Source: Acetatifactor sp. (GTDB lineage: Bacteria > Bacillota > Clostridia > Lachnospirales > Lachnospiraceae). Taken from it: 64,000 nucleotides of DNA. Below the pieces are notes generated by a model, which saw only the letters and a program-made list of their open reading frames with translations, was not told the DNA's origin and did no database searches. The stretch covers positions 86,579 through 150,578 of the forward strand of contig JAEEVF010000008.1 in the NCBI GenBank assembly GCA_016290775.1, given 5' to 3'. Within the stretch, counting starts at the first letter, position 1. The number at the start of each line of letters is the position of its first letter. Below, piece after piece: positions 25,187 to 32,859 of the stretch. The position numbers and the translations under genes were made by a program.

Positions 25187-27265
25187 GTGAAAAAAGTCAT
25201 TTTGTGCATGGCCTTAATAGGGCTTGTGTTAGGGCTGGTTGCGTGCAAGCATACGCTTGTTGATCAAGGGACTGAGCAAGCAGCTAAACGCACGGAAGTG
25301 AATATCATAAAGCAATACTCAGGAGACATCAGTCAGGCGGCGGTTGTTGTTTTGGAAGGCGAAGTATATTATCTCGAATCGCTGCAGCGCATTTCAAAAA
25401 TCGATGACACCGGTGAGGAAAAATGCATTTATGAATTGGCGGAGGGCGTGATCGAGGGAATGGTCGGCACGCCGCAAAAGACGCTTTACGTGTTTGAAAG
25501 GCTCTATCAAACGGACCAGACAAGCATAAGACTCTTGGAGTTGAATTCAAATGGAGAGGCTATTTCTGACCATGCTCTTCCCGAAGAATTATCGGAACGG
25601 CAATATGATCATCTCTACGTTGATCAAAGCGGGCTGATCTGGGTTCGCGGGCCAGAGGATATCATGGTTTTGGATCGCGAAGGGCAAATGAAAAAAAGTC
25701 CGGAGTTACGCTCTTCGTACTGTTGCTTGATCCCCGCGGATGACGGTGGCACCTTGATTGGATACTATGATCAGCAGATTTGCGATTTTTACGGTGAAAA
25801 GGGCCTAGACGGGAAGCAAAAGAAGGAATCGTCCCTAAAATACATGGGCGAAAAGGATGCCGTAAGAGTATTTGCTGAAAATGGTGAAGCACTATTTTCG
25901 GATGAAAAATACCTGTATCAGCTTGGCTCGAACGGAAGCACGGCAACGCCACTCCTGGAATGGCTGGACGTAGGGATCAAGGCAAAAGACGTGACATATG
26001 CCGCAAGAAAAGGCGGATCAGACGGCCTTTTGATCGCGACGAATGAAGCGGGAAGGATCACAATATACTCGGTCATTCTGGGAGACCGGGCAAACGATCG
26101 CACGGAGTTAACTTTCGTCTGTGTTGGCATGAATGAATCCTTGTTTCAGTGCATTTATGAGTACAATGCGACGCAGTCGGACTGTCGGATTTACCCAAAG
26201 GATTTTTCCGTGCAAGAGGATCCTTATACTGCGCTGAACTTATCGCTTATTTCGGGGGACTTGTACGATCTTATATGCGTGAATGAGTTGCCGATTCAGG
26301 ATTATGTACGGAAGGGCATTTTGGTGGATCTTGCGCAGTTTGTCGATCCCGCCGAATTCTTCCAGCCATATGTTAAGGCTGTTTCCATTGACGGTAAAAT
26401 GTATCAGGTCTCACCTGATTTTGTGGTCTATACGATCGTCGGCGACAAAAAGAGCGTCGGTGAGCAGAAGGGCTGGAATCATAAGGAGTTTCTTGAATAT
26501 TTACGCAAAAACGAGGAACACGTGACGCTGGGATATGCGGACAAACAAGATCTTCTCCGTATCACGTGTCAAAACGCAATGGACGATTTCCTGGTGCGAG
26601 AGCCCGGGAAGGCAGGCATTGACGAAAGGAAAATGTCCGAAACGCTTCAGTTTGTCATGGAGTATCAAGGACCGTCGGCTGACAAATATTATCAGGAGGG
26701 CTATCAATTTCTCGACGTGGCGCACCTGGAGCCGACTTTTTTGGCGGAAACTGTCTTGCCTTCCGTTGGGAGTTATCGCATTCTGAAAGATGCATATTCC
26801 GGACGGCTTGTGGCGAAAGGATATCCCGTCGAAGAAGGCGCAGGAACCTATGTGGGACTTGGAACTTCGCTTGCCATTGGCGCGAAGTCGGCACACAAAA
26901 AGGAAGCCTGGGAGTTTATAAAGTTCTTTTTGGATCGGGAGAATCAGATAACGGATAAGATGGTGAGCTCGTTCCCTACTCGAAACGAGGCTTTGCAAGC
27001 CTATATCAGTACGGAAAGAAATCAGGAGCCCATCAGTTCTTGGTCGAATGGGCAAACGAAGGAAATAAAAGGGTATTCGGAAGCAGACAGAAAGGAATTG
27101 CTTCAGATTTTGGAATCCGTTCAGGGCTTAAGGCCAGATAACAGTGAGCTGTATGCCATTGTGCGAGAAGAAACGGATGGATTTTTTAACGCGCAGGTTT
27201 CGCTGGAACGCACGCTGCGAGCGTTGGATGAAAGAATAAGGCTGTACCTTAATGAAAATCAGTAA
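25187..27265 (+). CDS. Propeller plus solute-binding-like lipoprotein, paralog 4
   Basis: The 692-residue protein starts at GTG with GAGGGGG (25174-25180) upstream. The lipobox is LVAC with Cys20. Propeller-like repeats occupy about residues 45-300. The C-terminal half has YEYNATQSDC, DLYDLICVNELPIQDYVRKG, KEAWEFIKFFL and the tail DERIRLYLNENQ shared with the other four copies. Transcribed alone from direct-repeat promoter C. Ligand unknown. Confidence 0.7.
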   Translation: MKKVILCMALIGLVLGLVACKHTLVDQGTEQAAKRTEVNIIKQYSGDISQAAVVVLEGEVYYLESLQRISKIDDTGEEKCIYELAEGVIEGMVGTPQKTLYVFERLYQTDQTSIRLLELNSNGEAISDHALPEELSERQYDHLYVDQSGLIWVRGPEDIMVLDREGQMKKSPELRSSYCCLIPADDGGTLIGYYDQQICDFYGEKGLDGKQKKESSLKYMGEKDAVRVFAENGEALFSDEKYLYQLGSNGSTATPLLEWLDVGIKAKDVTYAARKGGSDGLLIATNEAGRITIYSVILGDRANDRTELTFVCVGMNESLFQCIYEYNATQSDCRIYPKDFSVQEDPYTALNLSLISGDLYDLICVNELPIQDYVRKGILVDLAQFVDPAEFFQPYVKAVSIDGKMYQVSPDFVVYTIVGDKKSVGEQKGWNHKEFLEYLRKNEEHVTLGYADKQDLLRITCQNAMDDFLVREPGKAGIDERKMSETLQFVMEYQGPSADKYYQEGYQFLDVAHLEPTFLAETVLPSVGSYRILKDAYSGRLVAKGYPVEEGAGTYVGLGTSLAIGAKSAHKKEAWEFIKFFLDRENQITDKMVSSFPTRNEALQAYISTERNQEPISSWSNGQTKEIKGYSEADRKELLQILESVQGLRPDNSELYAIVREETDGFFNAQVSLERTLRALDERIRLYLNENQ

Positions 27266-27273
27266 TGGCAATG

Positions 27274-27310
27274 AGACCGTAAACTCGCGTTTGCGGTCTT
27301 TTTATTTTTT
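27274..27310 (+). terminator. Terminator of the fourth lipoprotein gene
   Basis: AGACCGTAAAC, loop TCGC, GTTTGCGGTCT with one wobble, then TTTTTATTTTTTT. Confidence 0.88.
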
Positions 27311-27385
27311 TCGAACTTTTTGGCGGTTCGTGATAATATACTAGTGAAGGCGAAAAACCTGTGACGTCATAAGGGAAAAGAGAAC

Positions 27386-27943
27386 ATGAACAAAGAAACG
27401 GCAGAGCGTTACGTAAATGAATATGGCAAAAACCTGTATTCCTTCTGTAGGTATTGCACGCGCGATCTGGATGCGGCGAATGAGCTCTACCAGCAAACCT
27501 TTTTGGTTGCATTCGAAAAGGATGAGCTGGAGGAGAATGCCAATCCGGTTTCTTATCTCATCACCATCGCGGTGAACCTGTGGAAAAATCGCCTTCGAAA
27601 GGCTGCGTGGAGAAAGAAGATTGCCGACGTGCGTGCGGCGGGAGAAGAAGAGCTTGCGCAGATCGCAGACGCCGGGCCCTCCGTGGAGGAGGAAGTAGAG
27701 CAAAAGCAGGAGAGGGAGCGAGTCCGGGAATGTGTAAGGAAGCTTCCGGAAAAATATCGGATCGTGATCCTGATGTTCTACATGGAGGACATGTCCATCG
27801 CAGAGATCGCATCGGCGCTCAAGATCCCTGAGGGCACGGTGAAAAGCAGAATGAACATGGCAAAAAAGATGTTAAAGGAGAGTTTGCAAAATGGAGAAGA
27901 AGGATTTGGATTTGTTGTTAAAGCAGTCCCTGACGCCAGATGA
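27386..27943 (+). CDS. ECF-type RNA polymerase sigma factor
   Basis: The 185-residue protein has region 2 (residues about 10-75; ELYQQTFLVAFEK) and region 4 with the HTH IAEIASALKIPEGTVKSRMNMAKKML. It directs RNA polymerase to a special promoter set, probably under control of the next gene's product. The stop codon lies 53 bp inside the next gene. No sensor target is evident. Confidence 0.9.
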   Translation: MNKETAERYVNEYGKNLYSFCRYCTRDLDAANELYQQTFLVAFEKDELEENANPVSYLITIAVNLWKNRLRKAAWRKKIADVRAAGEEELAQIADAGPSVEEEVEQKQERERVRECVRKLPEKYRIVILMFYMEDMSIAEIASALKIPEGTVKSRMNMAKKMLKESLQNGEEGFGFVVKAVPDAR

Positions 27944-28769
27944 GAAGGCGGATCCGGGGTTAGATATGGCGATTATGGAAAGCCTTAAGGATTCCCCTTT
28001 TGCTGAGCAGAGGCAGGAGAAAAGGAACGCAAGGCATTGGAGCAAGGGTCTTGTTGCCAAGGTGGCAGCAGTCGCCCTCGCCGTGCTGGTCGTGGGTGCC
28101 GGGACGACATATGCGGCTGGCCGCATTCTGGGAATGGTTGCAGTCAGAGAGAACCGCCTTGCCGTAGGAGAAGGTGCAGAAACCTGGGTGGAGCAGCTTA
28201 GTACTCCGGTCCCGGAGGAATTGCTTAACGTTCAGACCGGTGTAAAGGTGATGGGTGGACCAAATGATCTATGGGTGGAAAAAGAGGAGATTGTGTTTGA
28301 CGGAGTACACACTTTTAACCACACCTATCCAAATTATCAGACGGCACTGAGCGACGCAGGATTTCCGAACGTGTTCAGGACGATCCCTGGTACGCAGGAA
28401 TCTGTCGTGTACCAGACAGTAACATACTCGGTTCCGGGAGAGGAGCCCTTCGAAGGTGGCAGGATGATCTGTCTCAAGTGTAACTTTGGAGTTGGCTGGT
28501 ACCAGTTAGAACAAATGCCCAAGCCCAGCGAGGAACCGGAGACCGTAGGCGTCATCGCATATTCCGTACCGATGACCCAATCAAGCAACGTTCGCACTTA
28601 CGTCTCTGCAAACGGCACGGAGTTTACGCTTGTAGATGACGTTGAGCAAGGCGCTGCCCTGGGAAAAACCGTGGTCATGATCGACTGTGAGAAGATGATC
28701 GGATGCCTGACGTTACAGGGGCTGACGGAGGGAGAGATCCATCAGGTGCTTGACGCGATGGATCTGTAA
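27891..28769 (+). CDS. Probable anti-sigma factor with one membrane segment
   Basis: The 292-residue protein has a cytoplasmic N-terminus (residues 1-45) that would bind the sigma factor, one membrane helix (about 52-76, AKVAAVALAVLVVGAGTTYAAG) and an outer domain of about 215 residues with no family I recognise. The 53-bp overlap with the sigma gene and AAAGGAGAG before ATG 27891 point to coupled synthesis. DUF4367-type anti-sigma proteins have this layout. Confidence 0.7.
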   Translation: MEKKDLDLLLKQSLTPDEKADPGLDMAIMESLKDSPFAEQRQEKRNARHWSKGLVAKVAAVALAVLVVGAGTTYAAGRILGMVAVRENRLAVGEGAETWVEQLSTPVPEELLNVQTGVKVMGGPNDLWVEKEEIVFDGVHTFNHTYPNYQTALSDAGFPNVFRTIPGTQESVVYQTVTYSVPGEEPFEGGRMICLKCNFGVGWYQLEQMPKPSEEPETVGVIAYSVPMTQSSNVRTYVSANGTEFTLVDDVEQGAALGKTVVMIDCEKMIGCLTLQGLTEGEIHQVLDAMDL

Positions 28770-28947
28770 GGACTTGACAACGATGGATGCCTGGTTGCTT
28801 GGGAAAAGTCGTCGGAAAGATTAAATACTCTCTTGTTTTTCGATAGCATATACCTGGGTAGAATTGCTGCAAAAAACAGTAAAAACATTCAAAAACGCAT
28901 TAAAAACTGGGGTATGTTAATGGCCTTCGTGGCACCACTTGCAAAAA

Positions 28948-29015
28948 TAGATTAAAATAAATCAAGAATTAGATTAAATTTGTCACTTGTTTTGGGATAT
29001 CTTTAGTGTTATGAT
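28948..29015 (+). promoter_or_regulatory. leuA-fusion promoter with upstream direct repeat
   Basis: TTGTTT (28987-28992) and TGn-extended TATGAT (29010-29015) are 17 bp apart. TAGATTAAA occurs at 28948-28956 and 28970-28978, a 22-bp period ending 8 bp before the -35. AraC-family dimers bind such direct repeats; the gene product downstream has an AraC domain. The rest of 28770-29124 shows no gene and no T-box. Confidence 0.55.
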
Positions 29016-29124
29016 GTAAAACAATCAGTTCAAGATTTGGCAGCGCCCCTGCGAAGGAAAGCTCTTCCGCAAGGGAAGTACTCTTCTGCAGAAAAAAACG
29101 ACGTTGCCAATGGGAGGAAGCATC

Positions 29125-31125
29125 ATGACAGAAAAAGAGATCAAGCAAAAGTATCAAAAGAGCTATCATTTACCGCCGAAGATGACCTATGACTGGGTGA
29201 AGAAGGATTGCATCACGAAGGCACCCATCTGGTGCAGCGTGGATCTGCGCGACGGCAACCAGGCGCTGATCGAGCCTATGGACCTTGAGAGCAAGCTGGA
29301 ATTCTTCAAGATCTTGGTGGATGTTGGCTTTAAGGAGATCGAGGTTGGTTTCCCCGCTTCCTCCGACACGGAATATAATTTCATCCGCGCTCTGATCGAG
29401 CGTGACATGATCCCGGACGACGTGACGATCCAGGTGCTGACGCAGGCGCGTGAGCACATCATCAAGAAGACCTTTGATTGCGTCAAGGGCGCGCCGCACG
29501 CAGTGGTTCACCTTTACAACTCCACCTCCGTGGAGCAGCGCGAGCAGGTGTTCAAAAAGAGCAAGGAAGAGATCACGAAGATCGCCGTGGACGGCGCAAA
29601 GCTTCTGAAGAAGCTGGCAGATGAGACCGAAGGCAACTTTACGTTTGAGTATAGCCCTGAGAGCTTTTCGCAGACTGAGGTGGATTTTGCGCTGGACGTT
29701 TGCAACGCAGTGCTGGATGTTTGGAAGCCCACCAAGGAAAACAAGGCCATCATCAATCTGCCCTCCACCGTACAGGTGGCAATGCCGCACGTGTTTGCCT
29801 GCCAGATCGAGTATATGCATAAGAACTTAAAGTACAGGGATGGCGTTGTGCTTTCCGTGCATCCTCATAATGATCGCGGCACCGGCGTTTGCGACGCGGA
29901 GTTTGGTGTGCTGGCCGGTGCGGATCGCGTGGAGGGAACGCTTTTTGGCAACGGCGAGAGAACCGGTAACGTGGACGTGGTGACCCTTGCCATGAACATG
30001 ATGACCCATGGCGTGGACAGTAAGCTGGACTTCTCTCACATCATGGACATCCGCGCGAAGTATGAAAAGTTCACCAACATGAAAGTACATGAGAGAACGC
30101 CGTATGCGGGCGACCTTGTGTTCACGGCCTTCTCCGGCTCCCATCAGGATGCCATTTCCAAGGGCATGCAGTGGCGCCAGGACGGCAAGAGCGGCAAGCG
30201 TTGGGACGTGCCTTACCTTCCCATCGATCCCACCGATCTTGGCAGGGAATATGAGTCCGACGTCATCCGCATCAATTCCGTATCCGGTAAGGGCGGCGTG
30301 GCATTTGTGTTAAAGCAGCAGTTTGGCTTCTCACTGCCTCTTGCAATGCGCGAGGAGGTTGGGTACCTGATCAAGGGTGTTTCCGACAGAAGGCATCAGG
30401 AGCTTCCTCCCAAGGAGATCTACAGGATCTTTGAGGAGACCTATATCCAGCCGAGGAACGTGTTTGACGTTCCGGAGTGCCACTTCAAGCAGGAGAACGG
30501 CATTCAGGCGGAGGTGACCGTTGTACAAAACGGCGTAAAGCGCGTCATCAATACGGGCGGCAATGGCCGTCTCGATGCCGTGAGCAATGCCATCAAGACT
30601 TATTTTGGTGTGAGCTACGAGCTCTCCATTTATGAGGAGCATGCAATCTCCAAGGGATCCTCCTCCAAGGCGGCAGCATATGTGGGCATCCTTTCGGAGG
30701 GCAGGTTCTACTGGGGCGTTGGCGTGGATGAGGATATCATCAAGGCCTCCATCGCCGCACTGGTTTCCGCAACCAACAAGCTGACCGCAGAGCAGCACGT
30801 GACCCAGGGACGCGACGAGCGGACCATCGAGATCATAAGCTATGTGCAGAAGCACTATGCGGACGTAACGCTGGAGAGTCTTTCGGAGTATTGCCATCTC
30901 TCAGGGCCTTATCTTTCCAAGTTTATCAAGGAGAAGACGGGCATGACCTTCCAGGACGTAGTGCGCGAGCAGCGCATGAAGAAGGCGCGGGTGCTCTTAA
31001 AGGAGTCCGAGCAGACCGTGGAGAGCGTTTCCGAAGCGGTTGGATATGAAAACGTTGAGCACTTCAATCGCCTGTTCAAGAAGGCTTATGGAGTAACGCC
31101 TTTGCAGTTCAAAAAGCAGAGATAG
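29125..31125 (+). CDS. leuA: 2-isopropylmalate synthase fused to an AraC-type DNA-binding domain
   Basis: The 666-residue protein contains a complete long-type LeuA (residues about 1-560): TIM barrel with SVDLRDGNQA (Arg42, Asp43), metal site SVHPHNDRGTG, and the C-terminal leucine-sensing domain. It condenses acetyl-CoA and 2-oxoisovalerate, the first step of leucine synthesis. The last about 104 residues form an AraC/XylS double helix-turn-helix (SLSEYCHLSGPYLSKFIKEK and VESVSEAVGYENVEHFNRLF, ending GVTPLQFKKQR). The reading frame is continuous. GGGAGGA at 29112-29118 sets ATG 29125. A direct repeat upstream suits autoregulation (inference). Confidence 0.93.
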   Translation: MTEKEIKQKYQKSYHLPPKMTYDWVKKDCITKAPIWCSVDLRDGNQALIEPMDLESKLEFFKILVDVGFKEIEVGFPASSDTEYNFIRALIERDMIPDDVTIQVLTQAREHIIKKTFDCVKGAPHAVVHLYNSTSVEQREQVFKKSKEEITKIAVDGAKLLKKLADETEGNFTFEYSPESFSQTEVDFALDVCNAVLDVWKPTKENKAIINLPSTVQVAMPHVFACQIEYMHKNLKYRDGVVLSVHPHNDRGTGVCDAEFGVLAGADRVEGTLFGNGERTGNVDVVTLAMNMMTHGVDSKLDFSHIMDIRAKYEKFTNMKVHERTPYAGDLVFTAFSGSHQDAISKGMQWRQDGKSGKRWDVPYLPIDPTDLGREYESDVIRINSVSGKGGVAFVLKQQFGFSLPLAMREEVGYLIKGVSDRRHQELPPKEIYRIFEETYIQPRNVFDVPECHFKQENGIQAEVTVVQNGVKRVINTGGNGRLDAVSNAIKTYFGVSYELSIYEEHAISKGSSSKAAAYVGILSEGRFYWGVGVDEDIIKASIAALVSATNKLTAEQHVTQGRDERTIEIISYVQKHYADVTLESLSEYCHLSGPYLSKFIKEKTGMTFQDVVREQRMKKARVLLKESEQTVESVSEAVGYENVEHFNRLFKKAYGVTPLQFKKQR

Positions 31126-31133
31126 TTTAGTAA

Positions 31134-31181
31134 AAAAGCCCTTTCCCACGTGAATTTTACGTGAAAGGGCTTTATTTTTTT
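31134..31181 (+). terminator. Terminator of the leuA-AraC gene
   Basis: AAAGCCCTTTC and GAAAGGGCTTT enclose an inner ACGT/ACGT pair, followed by ATTTTTTT. Confidence 0.92.
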
Positions 31182-31243
31182 GACTAAATGGGATAGAATG
31201 TTTTTATTCTGGGATTACTATCTAAGGAAGGAGACATCACATC

Positions 31244-32848
31244 ATGTCCAAGGAAGAAAATAAGAATGCACCCGCTACGGAGGAAAAGGCGGAGAAGGTC
31301 ATGACAAAGTATGACCGAAAGATGCAGAAAAGAAAAGAGGAAAAGGAAAAGGAAGAGCGCGAAAAAAGGATCATGACGGGCGTTGGCATTGCCGTTTTGG
31401 TTGTGGCGGCCTGCATTGTACTTTCCTTCCCGATCCGCTCTTATATCACCTTGCATAAGACGTTTATCACGGTGGGAGGAGAGAACCTGACTCGCGTGGA
31501 GTTCGACTACGATTACCTGACCGTGGTGAACAATTACATTTCCAGCTATTCTCAGTATTTGAGCTGGTTTGGACTGGATCCCTCAAAGGATCTTTCCGAG
31601 CAGACCTACAGCGGTGACAGAACCTGGAAGGACTACTTCGAGGAGATGACCGTGGACAGCATTCGTCGAAGCAAGGCGCTGAAGGCAGATGCCAAAAAGG
31701 CCGGCTTTGAATATGACGTGACGCAGGAATATAATAACATTTTGGAGCAGCAGAAGGCCAACGCACAGGCCTCCGGCGTAACGCTTAAGAAGTACCTGCA
31801 GGCAAATTTCGGCGACTATGCAACGCAGCAGAGGATCAAGCCCTTCCTGGAAGAGGCGATCTACGTGAATGCATATTATAAGCAGCTTTCCGAGGACAAA
31901 ACGCCTTCCGAGGCTGAGGTTACGGCGAAGTATGAAGGGGACAAGCGCAGCTACGACAGCGTGGACTATCGCATCACGCAGGTGGACGCAGAGCTTCCCA
32001 CCGAGCCTACGGAATTAGCGGATCCCGTGGAAGAAACCGAGACGGATGCCGAGGAGGGCGAAGAGGAAGAGGATACCACCTACAAGCCTTCTCAGGCAGA
32101 GATCGACAAGGCAATGGCGGATGCGAAGGCAAAGGCAAGAGAGGCACGCGCCTTTGTTAAGCAGGACGGTAAAAAAGTGACCAACATCACTTATTCCTCC
32201 ACCAACAGCATTATCCGCGACTGGCTCTTTGACGACGCGCGTTTCGCAGGAGAAACCAAAGTTTTTGAGGACGCAGACCTGCATTGTTATTACGTCGTTG
32301 AGTTTGAGAAGAAATATCGCAATGACGATCCCACCGCAAAGGTTCGTATCCTCGTTGCCGACACGGAGAACGAAGCAAACGAGATCATGAACGACTGGAG
32401 AAACACCGGCGCGACGGAGCCTGCTTTCATCGAGCTCGCAAACGGCAAGTATGTGGAGAATTCCGTTGCAGAGGACGGCCTTCTTGAGAACATCAGCAGG
32501 GACGATGACCTTTACGTGGAGCTTCTGGACTGGATCTTTGCAGACGGCAGGGCCGTTGGTGACTGCGACGTCGTAGTTACTGAGGACATCGCATATTTTG
32601 TAGTATATTATTCCGGAGAGGACAAGCCGGTTTGGTACAACACGATCGAGAACGACATTCGCAACGCGGCGCTGACCGAGTACGTGGATGCGCTGAAGGA
32701 GGGCTGCGAGGTTTCCGATCCCGACAAGAACTTGAATTACTTAGTGATCAAGGCGAAGGAAGAGGCTGAGGCGGCTGAAGCTGAGGCGGCTGAGGCGGCG
32801 AAAAACGAGGCTGCTGAGGATGCACAGTCTTCCGAGGAAGCAGAATAA
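31244..32848 (+). CDS. Membrane-anchored SurA/PrsA-like protein
   Basis: The 534-residue protein has a charged cytoplasmic N-terminus (about 45 residues, many Lys/Glu), one membrane helix (about 47-68), then an exported helical region like the SurA N-domain and a later segment (about 330-470) that resembles a degenerate parvulin domain (VRILVADTENEANEIMNDW). An acidic insert (EETETDAEEGEEEEDTT) and an Ala/Glu-rich tail flank it. PrsA-type foldases assist folding of exported proteins; isomerase activity is not assured here. Confidence 0.6.
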   Translation: MSKEENKNAPATEEKAEKVMTKYDRKMQKRKEEKEKEEREKRIMTGVGIAVLVVAACIVLSFPIRSYITLHKTFITVGGENLTRVEFDYDYLTVVNNYISSYSQYLSWFGLDPSKDLSEQTYSGDRTWKDYFEEMTVDSIRRSKALKADAKKAGFEYDVTQEYNNILEQQKANAQASGVTLKKYLQANFGDYATQQRIKPFLEEAIYVNAYYKQLSEDKTPSEAEVTAKYEGDKRSYDSVDYRITQVDAELPTEPTELADPVEETETDAEEGEEEEDTTYKPSQAEIDKAMADAKAKAREARAFVKQDGKKVTNITYSSTNSIIRDWLFDDARFAGETKVFEDADLHCYYVVEFEKKYRNDDPTAKVRILVADTENEANEIMNDWRNTGATEPAFIELANGKYVENSVAEDGLLENISRDDDLYVELLDWIFADGRAVGDCDVVVTEDIAYFVVYYSGEDKPVWYNTIENDIRNAALTEYVDALKEGCEVSDPDKNLNYLVIKAKEEAEAAEAEAAEAAKNEAAEDAQSSEEAE

Positions 32849-32859
32849 CAGAGGATTGA

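Noticed and set aside
28770..29124. T-box or peptide leader before the leuA fusion
   Set aside because: No T-box core and no leucine-rich small ORF with a ribosome site found.
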